Of a DNA stretch of 64,000 nucleotides, positions 8,722 through 16,577 are shown in pieces; position 1 is the stretch's first letter; the number at the start of each line of letters is the position of its first letter. The notes under the pieces were generated by a model. That model ran no database searches, was not told the DNA's origin, and saw only the letters and a program-made list of their open reading frames with translations. The stretch is from an uncultured Eubacteriales bacterium (GTDB lineage: Bacteria > Bacillota > Clostridia > Oscillospirales > UBA644): assembly GCA_900547165.1 (NCBI GenBank), contig URFZ01000002.1, forward strand, positions 62,001-126,000, written 5' to 3'. The position numbers and the translations under genes were made by a program.

Positions 8722-9507
8722 ATGCTGAAAATCTCCCATATTTACAAGACTTTCAATCCCGGCACGGCAGACGCCAAACTTGCGCTCAACGACCTTTGTC
8801 TTGATGTGAACAAAGGCGATTTCATCACGGTCATCGGCGCAAACGGTGCTGGAAAATCAACGATGTTCAACGCCATAGCGGGAACGTTTATGACCGATAA
8901 AGGCGAAATAATCCTTGACGGAAAAGACGTGACGCTTGTCCCCGAACACAAACGCGCCCGCAGTATCGGCAGACTTTTTCAGGACCCGATGCTCGGCACG
9001 GCACCCGGAATGACCGTTGAAGAAAACCTTGCTCTTTCAGCAGGTCGCGGAGGTTGGCTCAGTCACGTTTCAAAAGCCGACAAAAAGGCTTTCCGTGACC
9101 GTGTTGCGCTTCTCGGAATGGGACTTGAAGACCGAATGCATCAGCGTGTCGGACTTCTTTCGGGCGGTCAAAGACAGGCTCTGACGTTGATGATGGCGAC
9201 CTTTAACCCGCCAAAACTGCTTTTGCTTGACGAGCATACCGCCGCACTCGACCCCGGAACGGCGGAAAAGGTTCTTGAACTGACAAAAAAAATCGTCTCG
9301 GAAAACAACCTGACCTGTCTGATGATAACGCACAATATGCAGTCCGCGCTCGAACTCGGCAATCGCACGATAATGATGAACGGCGGTCATATCGTTATGG
9401 ACGCCTCGGGCGAAGAACGCAAGAACCTGACCGTTGCGGATATGCTCCGCAAATTCAAAGAATCGTCCGGCAAAGATTTGGATAACGACAGAATGTTGCT
9501 TATCTGA
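8722..9507 (+). CDS. trpZ: ABC importer ATPase, TrpZ type
   Basis: 261-residue nucleotide-binding subunit powering the importer from the cytoplasmic face. Walker A is GANGAGKST (about residue 37), the Q-loop lies in RLFQDPMLG, the signature is LLSGGQRQAL (about residue 148), Walker B is LLLLDEHTAALDP (about residue 168), and the H-loop is in MITHNMQ. The DEHTAALDP Walker B is characteristic of this importer group. A strong AAAGGAGG site lies inside the 3' end of trpY. The gene is followed by a hairpin terminator, so the operon is trpXYZ only. Confidence 0.93.
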   Translation: MLKISHIYKTFNPGTADAKLALNDLCLDVNKGDFITVIGANGAGKSTMFNAIAGTFMTDKGEIILDGKDVTLVPEHKRARSIGRLFQDPMLGTAPGMTVEENLALSAGRGGWLSHVSKADKKAFRDRVALLGMGLEDRMHQRVGLLSGGQRQALTLMMATFNPPKLLLLDEHTAALDPGTAEKVLELTKKIVSENNLTCLMITHNMQSALELGNRTIMMNGGHIVMDASGEERKNLTVADMLRKFKESSGKDLDNDRMLLI

Positions 9508-9522
9508 TTTTGCCTATTTATA

Positions 9523-9557
9523 AAAACTGCAGATGTCTTAACGGCATCTGCGGTTTT
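9523..9557 (+). terminator. Terminator of the trpXYZ operon
   Basis: AAAACTGCAGATG pairs with CATCTGCGGTTTT around a short loop and ends in a T-rich stretch, 16 bases after the trpZ stop. Confidence 0.85.
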
Positions 9558-9616
9558 GTCTGTTTAGACGGAATATGCTCAGGGAACAAGCAAATATAAT
9601 TATATTTACGAAAATC

Positions 9617-9645
9617 TTGACAGAATAATATCTTTGCGATATAAT
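9617..9645 (+). promoter_or_regulatory. Sigma-A promoter of the uncharacterised gene block
   Basis: TTGACA (9617-9622), 17-base spacer, TATAAT (9640-9645). The first gene of the block starts 85 bases downstream. Confidence 0.85.
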
Positions 9646-9729
9646 AATAACGAACAGCGGTGTTCAATTATACCTGAATGTGTAACGACAATATCAAAAG
9701 GACTGTACAGGATAAGGGTGTCTTGAAAT

Positions 9730-10509
9730 ATGGACTTTTCTGTATTATATGAAAATGGATTTACAGAACGAAAAAAAAGTCCGAAACATTTTTTTTTCAG
9801 AGTTCTGGGGGACGGCATTTTTCAAAGAATTGTGTTTTATAACGAACATCAGTTTCATTATCCGATAATAGATTTTTCTGTTTGTTCTCTTTATGGCGTA
9901 TTGGATAAAGCGTTGTTTGAAACGCAGACTTTCGCATATCCGCAGTTTGAGGTCGCAAGACTTTCAACTGCAAAATCATCTTGGAGTTTTTTCGAAAAAT
10001 ATGATTTTCAATTTGATAAGGAGATTGCAAATAATAAAGTTTTAGAGGAACAGGAAGAAATTCTGTATAAAAAGTGCATTCCTCTTTTGAACAGTATAGA
10101 TTCTCAACAAAAGCTGATTGAGGGGTTTAAAAAAATTGACTTTGAAATACCATTAACAGTATTGATTGAGCCTGAATTGCTTCCGGTTTATCTTTATCTT
10201 AACGATTGGCTTCATGCCGATATGATATGTTCATATATAGTTGAACAAAACGGATTCAACTCGGAAATAGATTTTTCAAGTATTCCTTCGCAGGAAAGGG
10301 AACTGTATTATCCCTTTATAACTCAGTTCAGGAGTTGGGAAAAAAGGAAATTTGAGGATTTTTCTCCATATTGGCAGGGAGTTATAAAAAATAATATTGC
10401 ACGGCTTGAACACGTTCGTGCAAGAGATGAAGAGTGGCGAAAGGCTTATCTTGCAGAAAACTATTCAAAAAATATGGAAATCTGCAAGAAAAAGCATTTC
10501 GTGAAATAG
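9730..10509 (+). CDS. Uncharacterised protein, DUF4304-like N-terminus
   Basis: 259-residue soluble protein without signal peptide or membrane segment. The N-terminal stretch LYENGFTERKKSPKHFFFRV followed by LGDGIFQRIVFY and a beta strand resembles the start of DUF4304, a family that often turns up in immunity-like gene neighbourhoods. The rest is helical and rich in aromatic and charged residues (WEKRKFEDFSPYW) with no recognised motif. The gene is visibly more AT-rich than its left-hand neighbours. The ATG has only a weak ribosome site (AAGGGTG 14 bases upstream). First gene behind a consensus promoter. The family call is a tentative reading by eye. Confidence 0.6.
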   Translation: MDFSVLYENGFTERKKSPKHFFFRVLGDGIFQRIVFYNEHQFHYPIIDFSVCSLYGVLDKALFETQTFAYPQFEVARLSTAKSSWSFFEKYDFQFDKEIANNKVLEEQEEILYKKCIPLLNSIDSQQKLIEGFKKIDFEIPLTVLIEPELLPVYLYLNDWLHADMICSYIVEQNGFNSEIDFSSIPSQERELYYPFITQFRSWEKRKFEDFSPYWQGVIKNNIARLEHVRARDEEWRKAYLAENYSKNMEICKKKHFVK

Positions 10510-10522
10510 TTTGACGCAACCC

Positions 10523-10548
10523 CGCGGAGAAGTTTCGGCTTCTCTGCG
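10523..10548 (+). repeat. Palindromic repeat, copy 1
   Basis: Hairpin CGCGGAGAAG-tttcgg-CTTCTCTGCG between two genes, 13 bases after the stop and just before the next ribosome site. Copy 2 is at 11432-11466 with the same core. No T run follows. Confidence 0.7.
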
Positions 10549-10571
10549 TGGTAAAGAAAGGAAAAAAGGAA

Positions 10572-11390
10572 ATGAAAAGAAAATTTATTGCAATTACAGT
10601 ATTGATTTGCGTTTTGGGCTGTCTTTGCTCGTGCACGCAAAAAGATGTGACGCCGACTTCCGCACCGACTGCGCAACAGACGACGGAAGCCCCGAAGAAG
10701 ACGCTGACGGCTGATGAAGTCGTGGCATTGATTCATGATAAATTTGATACAGAGAAAGAAAATTGCCGATTTGAAGAGATTTCGTCCGGGACGTCTGTGA
10801 CTGTTTATGAAGACGGAACATCGGAAAAGGAAAATACAGGAAAAACCCGCACGGCATTTAAGAAAGAAAACGGAAAAATCTCGTTCAGACTTGATGTGGA
10901 AAGTGGTTCAGACGGTCAACCGTTCAATATTATTCAGGCATATCAAAGCGGTTGGGCAAAGGCGTTGGAGTATTCGACGTATGGCGGATATTCCGGTGTT
11001 TCATTTGAGGATCTGTCCGCATATTGGGGCGCGCAATGTACCATTCTTGACGATTATTCTTCTTGTGAGATTACTAATGACGGAGAAAATACGGTATATA
11101 CGTTTTCTTTTGAAGACAGCGAATCGGGCTTGGAAATAAATGAGCCCGACGATGGGTCTGTTTTTCAGTCGAAGACAAAAGAATCTCAAATGAAAAAGGT
11201 TGTTGTGCTTGACAAAGACAATATGCCGATTTACTATATTGCAAGCGGTGTGACCGAGGGCAATTACGGCGGCAAAAAACAGACAACGACATACAGCACG
11301 CGTTTTGATTGGTCTTTTGAAAACGTGGAAATTGATTTCAGCGACCTTTCCGACTATCTTTATCTTGCTACGGGTGAGAAAAAGCAGTAG
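10572..11390 (+). CDS. Uncharacterised lipoprotein
   Basis: 272-residue predicted lipoprotein. The signal sequence KRKFIAITVLICVLGCLCSC gives a lipobox with Cys at about residue 20, followed by a Thr/Pro/Ala-rich linker (TPTSAPTAQQTTEAPKKT) that would hold the domain away from the membrane. The mature part alternates strands and acidic loops (YEDGTSEKENTG, FSFEDSESGLEINEPDDG) and may be a lipoprotein beta-fold such as those in LolA/LppX-like carriers, but no motif fixes this. I chose ATG 10572 because it opens the signal peptide directly; an upstream in-frame start at 10548 would only add eight lysine-rich residues. It is flanked on both sides by the twin palindromes. Confidence 0.7.
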   Translation: MKRKFIAITVLICVLGCLCSCTQKDVTPTSAPTAQQTTEAPKKTLTADEVVALIHDKFDTEKENCRFEEISSGTSVTVYEDGTSEKENTGKTRTAFKKENGKISFRLDVESGSDGQPFNIIQAYQSGWAKALEYSTYGGYSGVSFEDLSAYWGAQCTILDDYSSCEITNDGENTVYTFSFEDSESGLEINEPDDGSVFQSKTKESQMKKVVVLDKDNMPIYYIASGVTEGNYGGKKQTTTYSTRFDWSFENVEIDFSDLSDYLYLATGEKKQ

Positions 11391-11431
11391 GCTGCGAGCG
11401 AAATTAAGATTACATGGCAAGATACAAGTGA

Positions 11432-11466
11432 TTTGCGCGGAGAAGTTTCGGCTTCTCCGCGCAAAA
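11432..11466 (+). repeat. Palindromic repeat, copy 2
   Basis: Perfect hairpin TTGCGCGGAGAAG-tttcgg-CTTCTCCGCGCAA placed immediately before the ribosome site of the next gene. It shares the 20-base core GCGGAGAAGTTTCGGCTTCT with copy 1 at 10523-10548. It is followed by A residues, so it is not a terminator on the plus strand. Confidence 0.75.
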
Positions 11467-11479
11467 AGAGGTAAGTAAA

Positions 11480-11848
11480 ATGAAGGGAAGACCTACGTTT
11501 TTTGAGTTCGTTAACGGGATGTCGTTTAACGGCAGCAAAAAAACCGTTTGGATCAAAAGCAAGAAAACAGGAGAAGTGTTTGGCGTCAGAGGAAAAACGG
11601 CAATGCTGATAAGTATTATGCAAGGCGTTTTTAATGTTTTTGTTGTCGTGGGCGGCGGTTTTCTGATACGTTACTTGCGCGACGTTGTCGCTCCGACACG
11701 GTTTGTGTATTATGTTGTGGGCATAGTTCTTGCTGAATTGGTTTTGCTGTTTGCGTATCTTGTCTGCTGCTATTTTTTGATAAGGTTCAAGAGACGGAAA
11801 CCGACGGGAAACAGGGTTCAAATACATACAACAAAGGAGCAAATATAA
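11480..11848 (+). CDS. Small uncharacterised membrane protein
   Basis: 122 residues with a basic, soluble N-terminal region of about 45 residues (FNGSKKTVWIKSKKTGEVFGVRG), then two hydrophobic helices (about 43-65 and 77-102) joined by RDVVAPTRFVYY, and a basic tail KRRKPTGN. This fits an inner-membrane protein with both ends in the cytoplasm. AAGAGG precedes the ATG. No family recognised. Its position, behind a palindrome and ahead of the broken DUF2019-like gene, suggests it is part of one transcript with the block's other genes. Confidence 0.65.
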   Translation: MKGRPTFFEFVNGMSFNGSKKTVWIKSKKTGEVFGVRGKTAMLISIMQGVFNVFVVVGGGFLIRYLRDVVAPTRFVYYVVGIVLAELVLLFAYLVCCYFLIRFKRRKPTGNRVQIHTTKEQI

Positions 11849-12217
11849 ATTATACTCGGTATAAAAATGTGGCAACAGATTATAAAGCCTTGTATCTTTT
11901 GTACTGTGCGGATTTGAATGATTGCACTACAAAAGAAGATGTTAAACGGCATAATGCTGCGATGAATCAACTGGGTAAATTGTTTCATCAGATCGAGGGC
12001 GAGCCGGATAAATCGTTTTTATTGGAATTGTTAACAGCGGGAAACGATCGTACAAAAGTCCTTGTTGCTGCTCATTGTTTGGGCTTTGGCGTATACATTC
12101 CAAAAGCAAAAAAAAGTTTTGTCAACATTGGCGAAAAGTAAAGCGGAGCCTATTTTAGCCTTTGAAGCGCAGACAACATTGGATGTTTGGAAAAAGCAAG
12201 GTTATTTAAGCTTTTAA
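11845..12217 (+). pseudogene. DUF2019-like gene with frameshift and lost start codon
   Basis: Reading from GTG 11869 gives 90 residues ending at TAA 12139-12141. Dropping one A from the A8 run at 12108-12115 joins this to a frame that continues as VLSTLAKSKAEPILAFEAQT and ends WKKQGYLSF at TAA 12215-12217, a good match in length and character to the helical repeat end of DUF2019 proteins. The upstream frame also stays open to an ATA at 11845 that sits 5 bases after GGAG, where an ATG would be expected (ATA-AAT-TAT). Two lesions suggest a decaying gene; a slippage-corrected or phase-variable gene is the alternative. Family assignment is by eye. Confidence 0.6.
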
Positions 12218-12277
12218 TTATAGTATTTGAGGTTGAAAACAACGCATTTTCATTGCGGATAAACGGAGAAAAGGAAA

Positions 12278-12868
12278 ATGGGCGTAACAAGAACTTACAC
12301 TCTGAAAGGTGACAGGGACAAGGTATACAGCCGTGTAGTCAAGAAAATGGAGAGCGAATCTTCATTGGTCAAAGCGGGCGCGGTGTCCGACGGATTGGAT
12401 TGTACGCCATCTGTCGGGTACAGAAAAATGCGTATATGTTATACATATTATAAGGGCGCAAAAAAAGGCGAGCCGCAGGAATCTTACGAGTGCTACGGAA
12501 AAGCAAGATTTGAAGAAGTTCCCGAGAACAAGACGCAGATCTCGGTAGAGTTTGTTGACAAATATAAAAAGTTTTCGATAGTCGATGTTATTTCGTTGAT
12601 AATATTCTGCGGCGTTGTGCTTTTGGGCGTCGCTTACGCAATTGCCACATACCTGGATTCCGGGGATATTTCGCTTTCGTTAAGCGCATTTATAGCTCCC
12701 ATAGTCTTAGGCGCCGTGGTTGCGCCTTTGATTAGACTTGTAGGAAAACGCAACGAGCCGTCAAGCAACCCGTCTGAAAGATTGATTGAATTGACAGACA
12801 AGGCATTTTCGGAACTCACCGAAGAGGGTGATGAAAAAAACAGAAACACTCATAATATGAAATTTTAA
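12278..12868 (+). CDS. Two-TM membrane protein, paralogue 1 of a tandem triplet
   Basis: 196 residues. An N-terminal soluble alpha/beta domain of about 105 residues starts TYTLKGDRDKVYSRVVKKMES, then two membrane helices separated by a short loop (FSIVDVISLIIFCGVVLLG and AFIAPIVLGAVVAPLI), then a cytoplasmic tail with NPSERLIELTDKAFSEL. The same plan, including the motif [D/N]P-x-ER-[L/I] followed by a helix of about 12 residues, recurs in the genes at 13005 and 13584. AAAAGG precedes ATG 12278. Not recognised as a known family; a terminator and new promoter follow it. Confidence 0.7.
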   Translation: MGVTRTYTLKGDRDKVYSRVVKKMESESSLVKAGAVSDGLDCTPSVGYRKMRICYTYYKGAKKGEPQESYECYGKARFEEVPENKTQISVEFVDKYKKFSIVDVISLIIFCGVVLLGVAYAIATYLDSGDISLSLSAFIAPIVLGAVVAPLIRLVGKRNEPSSNPSERLIELTDKAFSELTEEGDEKNRNTHNMKF

Positions 12869-12876
12869 TATGATTT

Positions 12877-12900
12877 GCCCCGCTTTTTACGGCGGGGCTT
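12877..12900 (+). terminator. Hairpin after paralogue 1
   Basis: GCCCCGC (12877-12883) pairs with GCGGGGC (12892-12898) around TTTTTACG. Only a short TTATATA tail follows, so termination may be partial. Confidence 0.6.
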
Positions 12901-12905
12901 ATATA

Positions 12906-12934
12906 TTGACTTTTGCCTTTATTTACGTTATAAT
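12906..12934 (+). promoter_or_regulatory. Internal sigma-A promoter before paralogue 2
   Basis: TTGACT (12906-12911), 17-base spacer, TATAAT (12929-12934), immediately after the preceding hairpin and 70 bases before the next ATG. It separates paralogue 1 from the genes at 13005-16413. Confidence 0.8.
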
Positions 12935-13004
12935 GATATTGAAAAAAGCAGGTATATTCTGCTATTAAAAATAAGGCTATACGGAAAAAAGCAGGTTTTG
13001 TTTA

Positions 13005-13553
13005 ATGAAATACAGATTTTCATTGAGCGCAGCGGACGCTCGCGAACACATTGTAAAAAAACTCGATTCATGCAAATTCAGCGAAAATGAGTTTTCGGAT
13101 AAACTTTCGTATATAAAGCTTCCGTTTTCAAAGGAAAAATTGCTTGTTACATATAAATATATGAAAAGCGGCAGCGGAAAGGACGATGTGTATACTTCCG
13201 CAAAAAGTTATGCAAAACTCAATTTTGCGAAGACAGGCAAGTATTCTACGGAAGTCACGGCAGATATTATAAACAAAAGAAAGAAACTCTCTTTTTCGGA
13301 TTTTCTGAACGTTCTGATGTCTACGGCTATGATGGTCGTAACTTTCCTTGCCGTGCTGGCTCTTCTGTTTGAAAATATAAAAAATAATTTTTGGATAGTG
13401 GCGGCGGTGTTTGTTATCGCCTGGGCGTACACAGCATTTATGCTTTCTCTCAAACAATGGCGCGACGAACCCAAAGAAGACCCGACCGAGAGAATCGAAA
13501 CACTTCTTGCGGAATTGTTCAAAGATGAGCAATTCTGCGAAAAGATAGACTGA
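13005..13553 (+). CDS. Two-TM membrane protein, paralogue 2
   Basis: 182 residues with the triplet plan. The N-terminal domain MKYRFSLSAADAREHIVKKL opens like a small strand-helix ligand-binding fold, is rich in Lys/Ser and Tyr, and runs to about residue 95. The two hydrophobic helices are at about 100-122 and 128-148. The tail is EPKEDPTERIETLLAELFKD, matching the ER motif of the other two copies. Residues just before the first membrane helix (NKRKKLSFSDFLNVL) line up with FKNNRKKIEFIDVF in paralogue 3 and KYKKFSIVDVI in paralogue 1. AAGCAGG lies 14 bases upstream of the ATG. Function unknown. Confidence 0.7.
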   Translation: MKYRFSLSAADAREHIVKKLDSCKFSENEFSDKLSYIKLPFSKEKLLVTYKYMKSGSGKDDVYTSAKSYAKLNFAKTGKYSTEVTADIINKRKKLSFSDFLNVLMSTAMMVVTFLAVLALLFENIKNNFWIVAAVFVIAWAYTAFMLSLKQWRDEPKEDPTERIETLLAELFKDEQFCEKID

Positions 13554-13583
13554 CGGGAATTTGTAAAAGACTGGATTATTCAA

Positions 13584-14189
13584 ATGAAAAAGATATATAA
13601 AATCGATGCATCGCTTGACCTTGCATATAACCACATTGCAGCGGCTTTGAAAAACAAAAGCCCTTTGGGCAAAAAGAGATATGACGGTTTGTCTTTTGAA
13701 ACCTTTTTTCCTGTTAAAAAAATCCGCACATCGTATATGTTTCAAAAGCGCGCAAGCGAAACACAGGTTTTCTCTTGCGGAGAAAGCGAAGACGTTTCGG
13801 ATGAGGGGAACACAAAGACATCTTTTAAAAGTTATGTTGACTATTCCTTTTGTAAGGATGACGATGATGACTCAAAAACCGTAGTTGTTGCAACCTTCAA
13901 AAACAATAGAAAAAAAATTGAGTTTATAGATGTTTTTGCCGCTGTTTGTCCGTTGATCGTTTTTCTCTTTGGGCTGCTTTCCTCATACGCTCTTTCTGAT
14001 GACGGTAATATATTTGTCGACCCCGTGTTGTATTTGTCCTTTGCGCTGTCAGCTGCCCTTGAAGCGTTTTTTCTTTATGTGTTAAGGAGCAAAGAACCGC
14101 ATTTTGACCCGGCGGAAAGATTGGAAAGGCTTGTTGACGAGGCTTTTGCAGAAATCGAGGAATGCAAGTGTATAGAGGTTCAAAAATAA
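13584..14189 (+). CDS. Two-TM membrane protein, paralogue 3
   Basis: 201 residues. It begins KKIYKIDASLDLAYNHIAAALKNKS, has an acidic loop (CKDDDDDSK) in the soluble domain, two hydrophobic helices at about 115-135 and 145-168, and the tail EPHFDPAERLERLVDEAFAEIEE. It is 30 bases downstream of paralogue 2 and likely co-transcribed with it. The DPAERL tail is the clearest shared element of the triplet. Local duplication followed by strong divergence is the simplest explanation. Function unknown. Confidence 0.7.
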   Translation: MKKIYKIDASLDLAYNHIAAALKNKSPLGKKRYDGLSFETFFPVKKIRTSYMFQKRASETQVFSCGESEDVSDEGNTKTSFKSYVDYSFCKDDDDDSKTVVVATFKNNRKKIEFIDVFAAVCPLIVFLFGLLSSYALSDDGNIFVDPVLYLSFALSAALEAFFLYVLRSKEPHFDPAERLERLVDEAFAEIEECKCIEVQK

Positions 14190-14272
14190 GCGGAGAAAAA
14201 ACAACTTGCAAAGAGGTATGAGAAGCGCTGTTGTTTGCAATGTAATTGTTTGCAGAAAAAAGGTAGAATACA

Positions 14273-15370
14273 ATGAAAATCAAAAAAGTCGTCAATAAAA
14301 ACTTACGGAGCATCGTCTCGTTCGAAATTGCGGACGGACGCATTTTCGGCGCCACGGGAAGACGCATTATAGAACTTGATTCCGATTTGAACCGTGTTTC
14401 GGAATACAACGGCTTTTATTATACTTACAGCGTCAAACTTTCGCCCGACAAGAGAAAATTGCTTTGTGTGTCGCAGGGGAATATATTTTACATCATTGAT
14501 CTTAAAACTGGCGAAGTTAAAAAGAATATTCTTCGCGGCAAATATCGCGGTAATCTCGAAGGCAGAGGGTGCTGGTCCTCCGACGGTAAATATATCTATT
14601 TGCCCGTGTGGTCTTCAAAAGACTTTTTGTGTGCGTTGCGTAAGTATTCGGTCAAAGACGGAAAATTCGAGGATCTGTTTGCCGACAGGTGGAAAATCTT
14701 TGATTTTATCTATGTTGAATCTCTGAAAAAAATACTTATGTTCGTTTCCGAAAAAAACGGTAAATGCGCTTTTGTCTGGTTTGATGAACAGACGGAATCC
14801 GTTCGTGAAATAAAATTACCCGAGGGTATTGATGTTTTTCCCTCGGATATGGTCGTAAATGAAAAGGAAAAGACCATAACGTGCTATTGCCTTTTGGGAG
14901 ACCCCGTTGTTTTCGATTTCAACGGTAAAGCAATCGGGGGATTTGTGGAAATAAGAAAAAAGAAGAGAGCCTTGCCGTGTCCTAACATAAAGCCGATTGA
15001 TACCGATTCGGAAGATATTGCCGAAGTGAAGCGCATATTTGAGGAAATCAAAGAAGAGTGGAAAACGGCTGAATCTTTGCCCGAAACCGAGCCGGAAGAT
15101 GAGCAACAACTCTCCGAAACGGTTCAAACCCTTATGTCGGAAGAGTTTGAGCTTCCCGAAAGCATAATTTCCTCTCTCGACGATGAAGAAGACGGTCTTT
15201 TCTTTGTGGGAACATGTATGCGCCTTATGGTTTGGAACAGGAACAACCGTGAAGACTGCGCGGAACTTCCCGTCGAGTTCGGAGTAAAAAAGATTAGAAG
15301 ATTGGGCAAAAACAAGGTCTTGGCTGAATGTATGCACAGCGTTATCTTGTGTGAGGTTACAAGAAAATAA
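14273..15370 (+). CDS. Beta-propeller-like protein
   Basis: 365 residues, no signal peptide. Repeated four-strand units resemble WD40/YVTN-type propeller blades: LSPDKRKLLCVSQGNIFYIIDLKTGEVKK style strands, WSSDGKYIYLPVW, LKKILMFVSEKNGKCAFVWFD, and EKTITCYCLLGDPVVFDFNG. Residues about 240-305 are an acidic helical insert (EDIAEVKRIFEEIKEEW, SEEFELPESI) that interrupts the propeller before a last blade ending LAECMHSVILCEV. Such proteins usually serve as binding platforms. AAAGGT precedes the ATG. It is followed 17 bases later by the degenerate ATPase-like gene, so the two are likely coupled. Confidence 0.55.
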   Translation: MKIKKVVNKNLRSIVSFEIADGRIFGATGRRIIELDSDLNRVSEYNGFYYTYSVKLSPDKRKLLCVSQGNIFYIIDLKTGEVKKNILRGKYRGNLEGRGCWSSDGKYIYLPVWSSKDFLCALRKYSVKDGKFEDLFADRWKIFDFIYVESLKKILMFVSEKNGKCAFVWFDEQTESVREIKLPEGIDVFPSDMVVNEKEKTITCYCLLGDPVVFDFNGKAIGGFVEIRKKKRALPCPNIKPIDTDSEDIAEVKRIFEEIKEEWKTAESLPETEPEDEQQLSETVQTLMSEEFELPESIISSLDDEEDGLFFVGTCMRLMVWNRNNREDCAELPVEFGVKKIRRLGKNKVLAECMHSVILCEVTRK

Positions 15371-15387
15371 GAAAAAGAGGACTTGAA

Positions 15388-16413
15388 ATGAACATAAAGA
15401 AACTTGACATTGTTTCGCAGGGGGGAGGGACAGTTAATTGCAGATCTCGTTTTTATTCCGCTTTCAGCGGGTTTCCGTATCTGAAAACGTTTCATTTTAC
15501 TGTCGGAAAAAATGTTCTTTACGAGGAGATAGATTCAGGGGCATGGGCTCTTTGTTATGCAATGTCGATGTACGGGATTGATAAAGAGATACAAATAACG
15601 AACGAGCCCGATATACGGTTGAACGGAAACCTTTGCACGTTATCTGAACTTGCGCCGCATTGTTGCTATATGGACCCTTTATATCCTCTGTTCTCGAAAA
15701 AAATATCCGTCAAACAGGCGGTCGAACACGGAATAAAACGAAATTCGTTGCCGTATTACGCAGAAGACATTCGGGTTCTTTTCAAAATCGACAAAGACCG
15801 CTATGAACGCCCGCTGTCAGGCATGGGAAATGAGATATTCAAGGCAATGGGGGCAATAGGCGTTGCGGAAGACAAGGATATTTTTTGCTTTCCGTGGCAA
15901 AGCAGGAAAAGATGCGCAGGGTATCATCTTCATTTTCCGCAAACGGCGGACGCTCTTGCCGAACTCGGGAAAATTGTCGTGATTCCGCTCGGGCTTGATG
16001 TTCCCGAAGCCGAAAGCGAGGTCTTGTCCGAAAGCAAAATGTATGTTTCCGATGTTCGGAATTACTCAGAAATCGGGGATTGCGACGTTATTGTTTCGGA
16101 CGGAAAATATACTGTTTGCTGCTATTGTTATGATAGAAAAATCTCTGTCGGAGAAAAAATCAATGTGCTTTGCGGGGACGTATCTTCCGATATAATCAAA
16201 AGTGAAAAAAGGGAGTTTTCTGCGGAAAAAATTTCGGAGCCGTATGCTTATTCCTTTTCGGCGCAGGTCGCTGACCGTGACCGAAGCATTGTAAGAGTAG
16301 GAAATCTCTTTATTCGCTTGCTTGCATCTCTTTCCCTTGACTTTGACAACGGAGATTTTATTATATTTTCGTCGTCGCAGTTAAGCATTTTTGAAGATAA
16401 GAGATATTTTTGA
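15388..16413 (+). CDS. Possible catalytically dead ABC-ATPase-fold protein
   Basis: 341 residues, not clearly recognised. The order of elements from residue 30 to 210 follows an ABC ATPase: a first sheet (KTFHFTVGKNVLYEEIDSG), a P-loop position reading GAWALCYAMSMYGI with no GKS/T, a Q-loop/helical region (PLYPLFSKKISVKQAVEHGI), a signature-like RPLSGMGNEIFKAM, a Walker-B-like strand KDIFCFPWQSRKRC with no DE, and a last strand LGKIVVIPLG. If so, it has lost nucleotide binding and hydrolysis. The C-terminal 130 residues are beta-rich. GAGG precedes the ATG. The fold reading is inference and could be coincidence. Confidence 0.45.
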   Translation: MNIKKLDIVSQGGGTVNCRSRFYSAFSGFPYLKTFHFTVGKNVLYEEIDSGAWALCYAMSMYGIDKEIQITNEPDIRLNGNLCTLSELAPHCCYMDPLYPLFSKKISVKQAVEHGIKRNSLPYYAEDIRVLFKIDKDRYERPLSGMGNEIFKAMGAIGVAEDKDIFCFPWQSRKRCAGYHLHFPQTADALAELGKIVVIPLGLDVPEAESEVLSESKMYVSDVRNYSEIGDCDVIVSDGKYTVCCYCYDRKISVGEKINVLCGDVSSDIIKSEKREFSAEKISEPYAYSFSAQVADRDRSIVRVGNLFIRLLASLSLDFDNGDFIIFSSSQLSIFEDKRYF

Positions 16414-16528
16414 ATGCGGACGGGTAGTGCTTTATCCGCCATCATCGTTGTGTTTTGCATTGTTCGGGAAGTGAATAAGGCAAAACGCAAATCCTGATTT
16501 TTGGTGAGAATATTTATCCTGTGAATTA

Positions 16529-16570
16529 TACACGGCAGACGCTTTTGCGCCTGCCGTGTACTTTTGTTTT
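16529..16570. terminator. Bidirectional terminator between convergent operons
   Basis: TACACGGCAG...CTGCCGTGTA hairpin between the plus-strand block ending at 16413 and the minus-strand importer ending at 16578. T-rich runs flank the plus-strand side. Confidence 0.8.
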
Positions 16571-16577
16571 GTGGTTT

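Noticed and set aside
9508..16530. Mobile island with integrase or attachment sites
   Set aside because: No integrase, transposase, tRNA or flanking direct repeat was seen at either edge; only base composition and gene novelty suggest transfer.
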